Shown here piece after piece: positions 8,756 through 18,208 of a stretch of DNA of 48,328 nucleotides. This DNA is from Ferruginibacter sp. (lineage in GTDB: Bacteria; Bacteroidota; Bacteroidia; Chitinophagales; Chitinophagaceae). Every line of letters begins with the position of its first letter. The first letter of the stretch is position 1. Location of the stretch: positions 1 through 48,328 of the forward strand of contig JANYFT010000396.1 of NCBI GenBank assembly GCA_025359625.1, read 5' to 3'. The translations under genes and the position numbers were made by a program. Below the pieces are notes generated by a model, which saw nothing but the letters and a program-made list of their open reading frames with translations, searched no databases and had not been told where the DNA came from.

Positions 8756-11272
8756 TTAAAACAACGCCGTTTGGGGACTATCAGATTCTTCCTTCTTCTC
8801 CCACTCCATTTCTACATTTTTAGAATATTCAGTAAGCTTTGCCCCTACTGCCTTCCAGCCCATTACTTCCACCATCTTGTTCACCTTAAACTTGGCGCTG
8901 CGTACCAACTGGCCACGGCCTGTACGTACAATCAGTAATGGTTCTTGGTCTGTTGTAACCATCTCGAGGCGGTTGTCTTTACCTTCTTTTATGAAGAAGA
9001 ATTTACTTTTTAGCGTGGTGGTTTCTATTTTAAACCGCTTGATATTGTATTGCAGTTTTTCATTATCAAGATATACAGCAGTTACAATTTTATCTGCCTT
9101 AAATTTTTCTATCAGCAATATTTTTTCGATATCAAAACGCTGCGTTAATTCCTGGTCAGTGATTTCATAATTGCCATCGTTGTACATAACAACAATCCTG
9201 TCTTCTGCATCAAACTTGCCGAGGTACTCCCCTTTTTCTTCGGCATTCAGACGGCCAAATTTATTATCGAACCATAATTTTTTAGCATCTAAAGTAGACT
9301 TGCCGGCTTCTTTAAACTTAACCGATTTTACAGGGTACTTGGTTACCTGGTTGCCGATGCTGCCACGGCCTTTTATTTCCAGCTCTTCAAAATAAAATTC
9401 CAGTTCCTTTTTCTTGGCAGTACAATTGGGGCTTAGCACAATCTTTACCACTTCTGCTTCGCCATTTGGATTGGCAGTAAAATAATGCACCCTGCTTTTT
9501 TCGGCACCCTTTGTAAGGTCATATTCCTTATCCCTTGTGATGCCCGTTACATTAAAACGCTTGGCATAGGTTACTCCGGTTTTGCCATCCACATACACCA
9601 GGTTGTAGGTGGTGCGCTCATCATTTTTTTGAAATACGGCCACATGGATAATATCCTTACCAATAAATATTTTATCCGACACCCTCACCACTTTCATGAT
9701 ACCGCTTTTTGTAAAAGCAATGATATCATCCAGATCAGACACCTCAGTAATTAACTCATCTTTCTTTAAGCCGGTGCCAATAAAACCATCGGCATAATTC
9801 ACGTACAACTTAATGTTTGCAATGGCTACACTTTTGGCTTGTATAGTATCAAACAATTTAATCTCTGTTTTGCGTTCCCTGCCCTTGCCATATTTTTTCA
9901 ATAGGTTTTCATAGTAGCCTACTGCATATTCTGTCAAATGTTCCAGGTCGTATCTTACCTGTTTAATATCAGCCTCTAGGCCTTTTATCTGTTCGTTCAG
10001 TTCATCAATATCCAGTTTGTAAATACGGCGTACAGGCTTCTCGGTAAGCTTAACAATATCTTCTCTTGTAATGTCTCTGCGCAATAATTTTTTGAAAGGT
10101 GTAAAGGCTGTATCAATGGCCACTAATACTTTTTCCCAGGTTTCATGTTTCTTCTCTAACTCTTTATAAATTTTTTCTTCAAAGAATATTTTTTCCAATG
10201 AAGTGTAGTGCCATTTTTCCTGTAGTTCTCCCAACTTGATTTCCAGCTCTCTTTTCAACAGGTTTTTGGTGTTATCTGCTGAAACCCTCAACAGTTCCGG
10301 CACGCCCAGAAACTGTGGCCTGTCTTTTACAATTACACAGGCGTTGGGAGAAATGCTTACTTCACAATCGGTAAAGGCATACAAGGCATCAATGGTGATA
10401 TCAGGAGAGATGCCCGGAGCTAATTCAATTATAAGCTCCACCGCCGCTGCCGTATGGTCATTAACCTTTTTAATTTTTATTTTTCCCTGGTCGGTAGCTT
10501 TTACAATGCTCTCCATCAACTGCGTGGTGGTAACGCCATAAGGCACACTTTTTATGACCAGTGTTTTTTTATCTATTTCTTCAATGATGGCCCTTACCCT
10601 TATTTTGCCGCCTCTTTTACCATCGTTGTAATTGGTAGCATCCATAGTGCCGCCGGTTAAAAAATCAGGCAGCAGTTCAAACTTTTTTCCTTTTAAATAT
10701 TTGATGGAAGCATCAATGAGCTCACAAAAATTATGTGGTAAAATTTTTGTTGCCAACCCAACTGCAATGCCTTCTGCACCTTGTGCCAGCAGCAGCGGAA
10801 ATTTCATGGGCAATGTTACCGGTTCGTTTTTTCTGCCATCATAACTTAATGCCCATTCGGTTGTCTTGTTGTTAAAAGCTACTTCCAATGCAAACTTGCT
10901 GAGTCTTGCTTCAATGTATCTTGGTGCTGCGGCATCATCACCGGTACGCACATCACCCCAGTTTCCCTGGGTTTCAATCAGTAAATCTTTTTGCCCAAGG
11001 TTTACTAATGCATCGCCAATACTCATGTCTCCATGCGGATGGTACTGCATGGATTGCCCGATGATGTTGGCCACTTTATTAAAACGTCCATCATCCATTT
11101 CCTTCATGGCATGCAGAATGCGGCGCTGCACCGGCTTTAAGCCGTCTTCAATGGCGGGTACGGCCCTCTCCAATATTACATAACTGGCATAATTTAAAAA
11201 CCATGTTTTGTACTGCCCGCCAATACCACTGTCGGTGTGTATGTAATCTTCTTTATTTTTACTTGTTGCCAT
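8756..11272 (-). CDS. parC: DNA topoisomerase IV subunit A
   Basis: ParC forms, with ParE, the type II topoisomerase that unlinks daughter chromosomes. The 838-residue protein has the winged-helix region with HPHGD at residues 78-82, the catalytic tyrosine Y119 in APRYIEAR, and a C-terminal beta-propeller-like half that ends in an acidic tail. Position 83, where E. coli GyrA has Ser, is Met; D87 is kept. It is the last gene of the parE-to-parC cluster and starts 14 bases after the VOC gene. GyrA is excluded by the partner gene and by the HPHGDMSIGDALVN pattern, close to Bacteroidota ParC. Confidence 0.94.
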   Translation of the reverse strand: MATSKNKEDYIHTDSGIGGQYKTWFLNYASYVILERAVPAIEDGLKPVQRRILHAMKEMDDGRFNKVANIIGQSMQYHPHGDMSIGDALVNLGQKDLLIETQGNWGDVRTGDDAAAPRYIEARLSKFALEVAFNNKTTEWALSYDGRKNEPVTLPMKFPLLLAQGAEGIAVGLATKILPHNFCELIDASIKYLKGKKFELLPDFLTGGTMDATNYNDGKRGGKIRVRAIIEEIDKKTLVIKSVPYGVTTTQLMESIVKATDQGKIKIKKVNDHTAAAVELIIELAPGISPDITIDALYAFTDCEVSISPNACVIVKDRPQFLGVPELLRVSADNTKNLLKRELEIKLGELQEKWHYTSLEKIFFEEKIYKELEKKHETWEKVLVAIDTAFTPFKKLLRRDITREDIVKLTEKPVRRIYKLDIDELNEQIKGLEADIKQVRYDLEHLTEYAVGYYENLLKKYGKGRERKTEIKLFDTIQAKSVAIANIKLYVNYADGFIGTGLKKDELITEVSDLDDIIAFTKSGIMKVVRVSDKIFIGKDIIHVAVFQKNDERTTYNLVYVDGKTGVTYAKRFNVTGITRDKEYDLTKGAEKSRVHYFTANPNGEAEVVKIVLSPNCTAKKKELEFYFEELEIKGRGSIGNQVTKYPVKSVKFKEAGKSTLDAKKLWFDNKFGRLNAEEKGEYLGKFDAEDRIVVMYNDGNYEITDQELTQRFDIEKILLIEKFKADKIVTAVYLDNEKLQYNIKRFKIETTTLKSKFFFIKEGKDNRLEMVTTDQEPLLIVRTGRGQLVRSAKFKVNKMVEVMGWKAVGAKLTEYSKNVEMEWEKKEESDSPQTALF

Positions 11273-11286
11273 TTGTTATTTCCTCG

Positions 11287-11673
11287 TTATACTTCATACA
11301 ACTCAAGCGGCTGCCCGTTTGGGTCGTAAAAAAAACAAAACTTTTTATTAGTTAACTCATCTGTTCTTATGCCTTGTACATCTACCCCTTTACCCACCAA
11401 TTCTGCTACGGATGCGTCTATGTTTTCAACTGCAAATGCCAGGTGCCGCAAGCCTTTCTGTTCCGGAAAAGATGCCCTTTCCTTAAACTCAGGAAAAGAA
11501 AATAATTCAATTTGGTATTGTCCGTTGATGGCCAGGTCAAGCTTATAAGATTGTCTTTCTTCCCTGTAGGTTTCCATCAATATTTTAAAACCCAGCACCT
11601 CTGTATAAAACGCTTTGCTGCGTTCATAATTATTGGTTAAAATGGCTACATGATGAATGGCTTTAATATCCAT
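11287..11673 (-). CDS. VOC family protein, GloA2/YaeR-like
   Basis: A 128-residue single-domain vicinal-oxygen-chelate protein, very like E. coli YaeR (GloA2) in IHHVAILTNNYERSKAFYTEVLGF, QIELFSFP, GLRHLAFAV and the ending PLELYEV. The four metal-ligand positions of the glyoxalase I fold can be read as H8, E56, H77 and E124, so metal binding is likely. The substrate is unknown; glyoxalase activity is possible. It starts 5 bases after the DUF1835 gene and ends 14 bases before parC, so it is in their transcription unit. Confidence 0.88.
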   Translation of the reverse strand: MDIKAIHHVAILTNNYERSKAFYTEVLGFKILMETYREERQSYKLDLAINGQYQIELFSFPEFKERASFPEQKGLRHLAFAVENIDASVAELVGKGVDVQGIRTDELTNKKFCFFYDPNGQPLELYEV

Positions 11674-11678
11674 ATTGA

Positions 11679-12488
11679 TCAGGCTTTAGTCTTTATTTCA
11701 AAATCTTTCATGTTCGCTACCTTGCCCTGCACATCAAACATATCCTGTGCTATCATTACTTTTAGGCGCCACAAAACATAAGCATCGCCGGTAGTTTGTT
11801 TGGCCTTATTTAAAAACTGGTGAATAATTTTAGATGCCTTCTGCCAGTCGGGAGTAATGAATTTGGAAAGCTCTGCATCATAAAAATCATAATCTTCCTG
11901 ACCCAGTTTTTTTCCACCCTCCAGCAAACGAACGCCTTTATTTTCTTCACACAATTTTGTCCATTCATCCGGGTCAACTTCAAACTCACTTAAGGTAATT
12001 TCCCTGGCCAGCTTTTTTGCTTTTAAAAACTCTTTCGCCTGAATTTCGTGTAACCAGTTGGGATAAAATATATTTCCTTTTTCGTTGATGAAAGGAAGGT
12101 TGTTGAGGTATAAAATAAAAACCCTTCCATGGAACTCCTGCATATATTTCAACAACCAGTAATAACCGCTTACATCGTGTTTGTTTTGTGCCGCCCATAT
12201 CCAGATGATCTCTTCCTCATTCCTTCTCATGGTGCCCACCAGTTCAGCAACCGTTTTGTAATCATCAATTTCCCCGCTGTCTGCTTTGCCATCATAATCA
12301 CCACCAGCCAGCACGTCACGCCACCATTGCTTACGGGCTTCTATGCCTTCGCCGATATAAATGCTATTTAAGGGGCCTACTGCATAGTCATCTTTTATTT
12401 GCAATACTTCCCCCTGTAATGTTTCATCAAGTGCAACAGCCTCTTTTAAAACTTTTATATCGAATTCATTAAAAACTATGTGAATCAT
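11679..12488 (-). CDS. DUF1835 domain-containing protein
   Basis: A 269-residue soluble protein. The N-terminal part, MIHIVFNEFDIKVLKEAVA through DYAVGPLNSIY and the WW-containing segment, matches DUF1835. The C-terminal part is helical and resembles the DUF3658 region often attached to it. No enzyme activity is established for the family and no catalytic motif is evident. It is co-directional with parC, parE and the VOC gene, with only 5 bases to the VOC gene. Its presence between parE and parC recurs in related bacteria as far as I recall, and that is worth confirming. Confidence 0.8.
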   Translation of the reverse strand: MIHIVFNEFDIKVLKEAVALDETLQGEVLQIKDDYAVGPLNSIYIGEGIEARKQWWRDVLAGGDYDGKADSGEIDDYKTVAELVGTMRRNEEEIIWIWAAQNKHDVSGYYWLLKYMQEFHGRVFILYLNNLPFINEKGNIFYPNWLHEIQAKEFLKAKKLAREITLSEFEVDPDEWTKLCEENKGVRLLEGGKKLGQEDYDFYDAELSKFITPDWQKASKIIHQFLNKAKQTTGDAYVLWRLKVMIAQDMFDVQGKVANMKDFEIKTKA

Positions 12489-12590
12489 TTTATTAAAAAA
12501 TATTTTGGTGAATTATAATAATTAATTGAAAAGTTAATACCTTAAACCTTTACTAAAGTTTATTCTGCAGATAAATTTTGGGAAGTCTTG

Positions 12591-13046
12591 TCATTCTTTT
12601 TCTGGTATTAATAAAGTTATTCCCTCCACTTTGCAAGGCACTATAAAATCTGTATCAGACGATGCCAGCATAGGGATGTTATTAATTTTACAGGTGGCTA
12701 AAATTATCGCATCATTGGGAAGCAAATTATATTTACTCATAAAGTTGGGCACTATAGAAATGATATCTTTAGAAGAAGGTATGAATTCAAAATTTGTTAA
12801 TAATTCATCTTCATTATAGATGTCAATTACTGTTGAAATCCCCTTTTTTTCTTTAATCGTTAATGGGGCTTTGCCTGTTTGCAAGGCAATAAAATGAAAT
12901 AAAAATTCACTTACAATTATGTTGTTAATACACAACTGGATTGAATTATTGAAATATAAATTTTGTAAAAAATTAGTGAAATTTCCTTTTTCTGCTTCTA
13001 TTAACAAGGAGCTATCTACAAAAACTTTATTGATAGTAGGTATCAT
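12591..13046 (-). CDS. PIN-domain ribonuclease toxin (VapC-like)
   Basis: A 151-residue PIN-domain protein. The conserved acidic residues are visible as D11 (VFVDSSLLIEAE), E47 (VSEFLFHF), D112 (LPNDAIILATC) and D131 or D133 (SSDTDF). PIN toxins cleave RNA in a Mg2+-dependent way and are held inactive by a partner antitoxin. Its start overlaps the end of the upstream small gene by 20 bases, the usual layout of a type II toxin-antitoxin pair. It is more AT-rich than its topoisomerase IV neighbours, which hints at later insertion. The RNA target cannot be predicted. Confidence 0.85.
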   Translation of the reverse strand: MIPTINKVFVDSSLLIEAEKGNFTNFLQNLYFNNSIQLCINNIIVSEFLFHFIALQTGKAPLTIKEKKGISTVIDIYNEDELLTNFEFIPSSKDIISIVPNFMSKYNLLPNDAIILATCKINNIPMLASSDTDFIVPCKVEGITLLIPEKE

Positions 13047-13272
13047 CTTCTCTTATTATGTAATCTTTAAATTTTGCCTTGCCAAATCTTGCAGATAGTG
13101 CCCTACCCCTTTGCGCTGTATTCTGTAAATATTGTTCTTCAATGGGTGTATTATTCCCTACAATTTTTACGTTAATTTCTAACTCCTTATTTTCAAAATT
13201 CTTAGGCACTGCCACTTTTAAGTAGCCATCTTTTGCCTTATCAAATATTTTTAAAGCTTCCATAAAATTCAT
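13027..13272 (-). CDS. antitoxin partner of the PIN-domain toxin
   Basis: An 81-residue protein overlapping the toxin gene by 20 bases. It starts with a short amphipathic region (MNFMEALKIFDKAKDGYLKVAVPKNF), has a beta-strand-rich middle (ELEINVKI) and a charged C-terminal tail (RFGKAKFKDYIIREDDTYY) likely to wrap the toxin. No classical AbrB, RHH or Phd signature is obvious, so the antitoxin class is unassigned; the identification rests on its size and position. An in-frame Met at residue 4 is an alternative start. Confidence 0.68.
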   Translation of the reverse strand: MNFMEALKIFDKAKDGYLKVAVPKNFENKELEINVKIVGNNTPIEEQYLQNTAQRGRALSARFGKAKFKDYIIREDDTYYQ

Positions 13273-13354
13273 TTTCTCAAATTTACACTTTCTGTTTTAA
13301 TTCATCACAAATCAAGTTCTGCCAATCAAAGCGTTATTTTGGCTTTTAAAATTA

Positions 13355-15250
13355 TCAATTAAAACCTTCTTCCACCAAATCCACTTCTACCGTTAAATTA
13401 TCAATAATAAATTCCTGCCTTGTTGGTGTATTCTTGCCCATATAATATTCAAGTAATTGCTGAATATGGGTGTCGGGCAACATCATCACCGGTTGCAGTT
13501 TCATATCACGGTTTATAAAACGGGCAAACTCGTCGGGGCTAATCTCGCCCAATCCCTTAAACCTCGTTATCTCCGGCTTGCTACCCAGTTTTTTTATGGC
13601 CGCCTGCTTTTCAGTTTCGTCATAGCAGTAAATAGTTTCCTGCTTGTTGCGTACACGAAACAAGGGCGTTTCTAAAATATATACATGCCCATTCTTCACC
13701 AGGTCAGGAAAAAATTGCAGGAAAAAAGTCATCAGCAACAAACGGATATGCAGCCCATCCACATCCGCATCAGTGGCAAAAACAATATTATTATACCGCA
13801 ATGTTTCATAACCTTCTTCAATATTAAGTGCATGCTGTAACAGGTTAAATTCCTCATTTTCGTACACAACTTTTTTGGTAAGGCCGTAACAGTTTAGTGG
13901 CTTGCCCCGCAAACTGAATACTGCCTGTGTATTTACATTCCTGGCCTTGGTAATGCTACCGCTTGCACTATCCCCTTCGGTAATAAAAATGGTGCTTTCT
14001 TTTTGTTTCTCTAAAATATTATCCTTGTCTTTACCATTGGCTTCATCGTTGTAATGAAATTTGCAATCCCTTAATTTTTTATTGTGCAGGTTTGCTTTTT
14101 TAGCCCTTTCATTAGCCAGTTTACGAATGCCGGATAACTCTTTACGCTCCCGTTCATTTTGCTCAATGCGTTTTTTTAAAGCTTCCGCAGTGGCGGTATT
14201 CCTGTGAAGAAAATTATTGAGTTCTTTTCCCAAAAAATCGCCAATAAAATTGCGCATGCTCGGGCCGCCTTCGTACACATTTTGAGAACCCAGTTTTGTT
14301 TTTGTCTGGCTTTCAAAAACCGGTTCCTGCACCCTTACCGAAATGGCAGCGCAGATGCTTCCCCGTATGTCTGCCGCATCATAATCTTTTTTGTAAAAAT
14401 CACGGATGGTTTTTACATAGCCTTCTCTAAAAGCAGCTAAGTGCGTACCGCCCTGGGTGGTAAACTGACCGTTTACAAAACTGTAATACTCTTCGCCATA
14501 GGCACTTTCATGGGTTAAGGCCAGTTCAATATCTTCGCCTTTTAAATGAATGATAGGGTAACGGATTTCATCTTCATTTGTTTTGCGTTGCAACAGATCG
14601 AGCAGGCCATTTTTACTTACATACCGTTTGTTATTCAGGTTCATCACCAGGCCTGCGTTAAGGTAACAATAATTCCAAAACTGGTTGTCTAAATATTCCT
14701 GTACAAAATGAAAATTTTTAAAAATACTTTCATCCGGTATAAATTCTACAAAGGTTCCGTTCTCTTCTTTGGTATTATTTTCTTTATGTTCTTTTGTTAG
14801 CACGCCCTTTGCAAATTCGGCAGTTTTTTCTTTGCCTTCCCGGTAGGCAGACACTTTAAAATAATCGCTCAGCGCATTAACCGCTTTGGTGCCCACGCCA
14901 TTTAAGCCTACGCTTTTTTGAAACGCTTTGCTGTCGTACTTAGCGCCAGTATTTATCTTACTCACCACATCCACCACTTTCCCCAATGGAATACCACGGC
15001 CATAATCCCTTACTGTAATGGTTTTGCCATCAATGGTAACATCTACATGTTTACCATAACCCATCGTATGTTCATCAATGCAGTTGTCAATCACTTCTTT
15101 CATCAACACATATACGCCATCATCGGCACTGCTGCCATCGCCCAGTTTTCCAATGTACATACCTGGCCGCAGGCGGATATGTTCTTTCCAATCCAAACTT
15201 CTTATCGAGTCTTCGTTGTAATCAGCCGATATTTTTTCTCTTTCTGCCAT
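13355..15250 (-). CDS. parE: DNA topoisomerase IV subunit B
   Basis: ParE supplies the GHKL ATPase that drives strand passage by ParC. The 631-residue protein has the ATP-binding residues in [10 protein letters not shown] and DYGRGIPLG, the glycine-rich [14 protein letters not shown] lid, QTKTKLGS in the transducer region, and the Toprim motif EGDSASG followed by [10 protein letters not shown]. It is the first gene of the minus-strand cluster that ends with parC. GyrB is the other family member to consider; the shared cluster with parC and the [20 protein letters not shown] region favour ParE. Confidence 0.94.
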   Translation of the reverse strand: MAEREKISADYNEDSIRSLDWKEHIRLRPGMYIGKLGDGSSADDGVYVLMKEVIDNCIDEHTMGYGKHVDVTIDGKTITVRDYGRGIPLGKVVDVVSKINTGAKYDSKAFQKSVGLNGVGTKAVNALSDYFKVSAYREGKEKTAEFAKGVLTKEHKENNTKEENGTFVEFIPDESIFKNFHFVQEYLDNQFWNYCYLNAGLVMNLNNKRYVSKNGLLDLLQRKTNEDEIRYPIIHLKGEDIELALTHESAYGEEYYSFVNGQFTTQGGTHLAAFREGYVKTIRDFYKKDYDAADIRGSICAAISVRVQEPVFESQTKTKLGSQNVYEGGPSMRNFIGDFLGKELNNFLHRNTATAEALKKRIEQNERERKELSGIRKLANERAKKANLHNKKLRDCKFHYNDEANGKDKDNILEKQKESTIFITEGDSASGSITKARNVNTQAVFSLRGKPLNCYGLTKKVVYENEEFNLLQHALNIEEGYETLRYNNIVFATDADVDGLHIRLLLMTFFLQFFPDLVKNGHVYILETPLFRVRNKQETIYCYDETEKQAAIKKLGSKPEITRFKGLGEISPDEFARFINRDMKLQPVMMLPDTHIQQLLEYYMGKNTPTRQEFIIDNLTVEVDLVEEGFN

Positions 15251-15296
15251 TATATATTTTATTGCCCAAACAGTTGTTTCTTAATCAGCATCCTTA

Positions 15297-15340
15297 CGAC
15301 TTGCCCGCTGTAGCGGATCGCCCTCTTGTGCCGCATACCT
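15297..15340 (-). repeat. mosaic intergenic repeat, copy B1
   Basis: On the minus strand this 44-base segment matches 8672-8715 with 3 mismatches: AGGTATGCGG, ACAAGAGGGCGATCCGC and CAAGTCG are all shared. It contains the left block and the TCCGC/GCGGG hairpin but not the right ACCACAT block. It lies about 47 bases upstream of the parE start. Confidence 0.8.
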
Positions 15341-15645
15341 ATGTGTATCTTTATCTACGGCGTATCATTCAAACGGATTATAATTACTCCAGAATAAATA
15401 TGACAACGGGCGCAAGCTACTAATTTATTTAGTAATTTTTAATTGAAGCAAATATAAGTAAACCAATATTGAGATACTGCGCCGTGTTTTTAACACCTGT
15501 GTATAAAAAAAGTCCATCTCCCCTACTGCGGCGGTATGTATGATAATCCTGGTTGTTGCAAAACGGGTTCTACTAGATTCAATAGAGCCTGTAATCAACA
15601 GGGAAATTATTCGGATTAAGGGGGGAGTGCCAAAAGGTTGTAAAT

Positions 15646-15696
15646 GTACAAGAGGGCGATGCAACGAAGCACCACATTGCTTCTTAGCCCGGACAA
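15646..15696 (+). repeat. mosaic intergenic repeat, copy B2
   Basis: It shares the perfect 15-mer GTACAAGAGGGCGAT with copy A2 and then, after only 10 bases instead of 28, the block ACCACATTGCTTCTTAG with GGACAA following. The central hairpin of A2 and B1 is absent. So copies A1 and B2 share one architecture and A2 carries an extra module. Confidence 0.7.
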
Positions 15697-15848
15697 TACT
15701 TTTTTATTACCTGGTCATGATTGTAAAAATGATAAAATGAAACAAAGTTTTTCAAGGTATTTTGAAAGATAGATCCTTTTAAAAAAATGGTAAAATAACT
15801 TTCTAATAAAATAAATAATCTGTATTTTGATTACCTAAAAACTATAAT

Positions 15849-16418
15849 ATGAAAAAGTCATTAACGGTTATCACATTACTATCGGTATTATTTACCACCA
15901 ACGTTTTCGCTCAAAATGATGATGGTATGAAAGTTTGGCAAGATTACATGACACCTGGTGAAGTGCATAAAATGATAGCGTCCGCCAACGGGGAATGGAG
16001 CGGCGCAATCACCATGTGGATGGACGCTAAAACCCCACCTACACAAAGCACGGGAACGGTTACCAACGAAATGATAATGGGGGGAAGATACCAGTTGTCT
16101 AAAACTACGTGTATGATGATGGGTATGCCTTTTGAAGGAATGTCGTTACTGGGATACGATAATGCAAAAAAGATTTTTACCAGCACCTGGATAGATAATT
16201 TTGGCACCGGCACCATGACGCTGGAAGGCACCTGGAATGCAGCAACAAGATCAATTGAGTTTAAGGGTAAAGCCGTTGACCCTATGACTGGCAAGGATAT
16301 GGCCGTGAAGGAACTGGTGAAATTTACAGACAACGACAACCAGGAAATGCAGATGTATGAAATGAGGAATGGCACTGAAATAAAAACCATGGAAATAAAA
16401 TTTACAAGAAAAAAATAA
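15849..16418 (+). CDS. secreted DUF1579 domain protein
   Basis: A 189-residue protein with a signal peptide (MKKSLTVITLLSVLFTTNVFAQ, cleavage after FAQ). The rest matches DUF1579: GEWSGAITMW, GGRYQLSKTT, GMSLLGYDNAKKIFTSTWIDNFGTG, and alternating strands consistent with a lipocalin-like barrel. The family function is unknown; a periplasmic binding role is plausible. Its TAA stop overlaps an ATG of the next frame in a TAATG, so the following TPR gene is almost certainly co-transcribed. Confidence 0.85.
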   Translation: MKKSLTVITLLSVLFTTNVFAQNDDGMKVWQDYMTPGEVHKMIASANGEWSGAITMWMDAKTPPTQSTGTVTNEMIMGGRYQLSKTTCMMMGMPFEGMSLLGYDNAKKIFTSTWIDNFGTGTMTLEGTWNAATRSIEFKGKAVDPMTGKDMAVKELVKFTDNDNQEMQMYEMRNGTEIKTMEIKFTRKK

Positions 16419-16459
16419 TGTACTTTGATTGCCTGCTACAGTTTAAACAAGCTATTTTA

Positions 16460-18208
16460 ATGCAAAAGAAAATATTAATTGCCGCCGCTTTTATTGGATT
16501 ACTTTTTTTATATGCGTTTCGGCAGATGTCAGGGACTGGAAATAATACATTGAAATTTATTTCAAGGCAGGAAGCTTTACAGGATAAATTCATGGTGCAA
16601 TGCAGCCCCGACTGGAATCATTTGAATAGTGATAGCCTGGCAAAAAGCATTGGCATTTTACAAGGCTGGGGCAATTACCAATGGCCTATTGCATCAAAAA
16701 GCGATAGCGCCCGTTTGTATTTTCAGCAGGGTATCAATATGTATTATTCCTTTCACATCATTGAAGCGATGGCTTCTTTTAAAAAAGCAGAACAATTTGA
16801 CGATAGCAATGCCATGATATACTGGGCTCAGGCTTTGGCTTACGGCCCCAACATAAATGACTTTGCCTATTCGTCTACTCCGGGTGCTTTTATTGCTGCA
16901 CAAAAAGCACTTTCATTATCTGCCAATGGCAGTGCAAAAGAAAAAGTTTTAATAAAAGCAATGGTTGTCCGGTACATATCCGATAGCACAGTGAGCAGGG
17001 CTTCTTTAAATCAATTGTATACCGATGAAATGCAAAAAGCTTACCTCCAGCTTCCCGACGATGCTGATGTAGCAGCGCTGTATGCCGATGCCATGATGAA
17101 CCAGCATCCATGGAATTATTGGAAGCATAATGGTGATGCCCAGGCATGGACTCCCCTGATACTGAAAGTGCTGGAAAAAACGTTGCAGCAATCACCGCTT
17201 CACCCCGGGGCCAATCATTATTATATTCATTCTGTTGAAGGATCTGGTAATCCACAACGGGCTTTGCATAGTGCAGACCTGTTGTCGAAATTAATGCCTT
17301 CGGTTTCGCATATGGTGCATATGCCTTCACATATTTACATTCGTACCGGTATGTATAAGGAAGGAATAAAAGTGAATGAAATGTCGCTGAAAGGATACAA
17401 TAATTACCTCGCTATATTTCCGGAAGTTGCCACCGGTGCAGCACTCTACATGATCCATAATCTGCATATGCTGGCTGCCTGTGCCATGATGGGCTCAGGA
17501 TATGAGTATAGTGCAAAAAGTGCTGATGCATGCAGGGCAAGCTTTGATACTTCGTTTATGTCCATCGCTGCACCATTCGGCACTTTCGTGCAATATGTGT
17601 ATATGACACCCGTGATTAATAATGTTCGTTTTGGTAAATGGGATGCGGTGTTAAACGCTCCTTCAATCCCTGAAAATCATGTGTATGCAAATGTGTTGCA
17701 CCATTGGGCAAGAGGTATTGCTTTGGCAAGAAAAAATAATATCAATGAGGCCAGGAAAGAATTAGCCTGGGTAAATAAAAATATGCATCAACCGGATATG
17801 CTGGTGGTGTTGCAACCATTTAACGCACCGGCAGATGCTGCAAAAGTTGCCCAAAAATTGCTGGAAGGAATTATTGCTGAACAGGAAAATGATCTCTCAA
17901 CCGCAGTGAAATTGTTTACAGAAGCCATACATGATGAAGCCGCAATGATTTATAATGAACCTAAAGATTGGCCGTTGCCTGCTCGGACATATCTTGGAGC
18001 GGTTTTTTTAAAGGCGGGTTCTTATTCAAAAGCTGCAGTTGTTTTTAAAGAAGACTTAAAAGAAAATCCAAATAATCATTGGTCTTTGAAAGGCTTGTAT
18101 GAATCTTTGCAAAAGCAAAATAAGCGTGCTGCCGCCGACCTCATTAAAAAGCAACTGAGCAGAACAATTGCAACAGAGGATATGAAAGACTTGCCTGTAA
18201 TATTTTAA
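16460..18208 (+). CDS. large TPR-repeat envelope protein
   Basis: A 582-residue protein when started at ATG 16460, where MQKKILIAAAFIGLLFLYAFRQM gives a clear N-terminal membrane anchor or signal. An in-frame ATG at 16418 overlaps the upstream stop but would put 14 polar residues before it. TPR-like helices follow: SARLYFQQGINMYYSFHIIEAMASFKKAE near the start and GAVFLKAGSYSKAAVVFKEDLK near the end. The middle has conserved Trp and His stretches (MNQHPWNYWK, HPGANHYYIHSVE, MVHMPSHIY) typical of an uncharacterised Bacteroidota/Proteobacteria TPR family. The histidines hint at metal binding, which is only inference. Confidence 0.8.
   Translation: MQKKILIAAAFIGLLFLYAFRQMSGTGNNTLKFISRQEALQDKFMVQCSPDWNHLNSDSLAKSIGILQGWGNYQWPIASKSDSARLYFQQGINMYYSFHIIEAMASFKKAEQFDDSNAMIYWAQALAYGPNINDFAYSSTPGAFIAAQKALSLSANGSAKEKVLIKAMVVRYISDSTVSRASLNQLYTDEMQKAYLQLPDDADVAALYADAMMNQHPWNYWKHNGDAQAWTPLILKVLEKTLQQSPLHPGANHYYIHSVEGSGNPQRALHSADLLSKLMPSVSHMVHMPSHIYIRTGMYKEGIKVNEMSLKGYNNYLAIFPEVATGAALYMIHNLHMLAACAMMGSGYEYSAKSADACRASFDTSFMSIAAPFGTFVQYVYMTPVINNVRFGKWDAVLNAPSIPENHVYANVLHHWARGIALARKNNINEARKELAWVNKNMHQPDMLVVLQPFNAPADAAKVAQKLLEGIIAEQENDLSTAVKLFTEAIHDEAAMIYNEPKDWPLPARTYLGAVFLKAGSYSKAAVVFKEDLKENPNNHWSLKGLYESLQKQNKRAAADLIKKQLSRTIATEDMKDLPVIF

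Larger units (their letters stand above)
15251..15848. other. 598-base intergenic region with two repeat copies
   Basis: This gap separates the divergent parE and DUF1579 genes. It holds inverted repeat copy B1 near its parE end and direct copy B2 near 15650, with about 305 bases between them that I could not match to any family. Short open frames here lack recognisable protein features. The large gap and the repeats suggest remodelled, non-coding DNA. Confidence 0.6.

Noticed and set aside
12591-13272. Toxin-antitoxin pair considered as part of a larger defence island
   Set aside because: Neighbours are conserved housekeeping genes and no restriction, abortive-infection or other defence gene is present.
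15425-15664. Open frame between parE and the DUF1579 gene
   Set aside because: It has no recognisable protein features, overlaps repeat copy B2 and lies in repeat-rich, non-coding DNA.
8561-15696. Repeats considered as a CRISPR array or insertion sequence ends
   Set aside because: The copies are irregular in spacing and orientation, have no transposase between them, and differ in module content.
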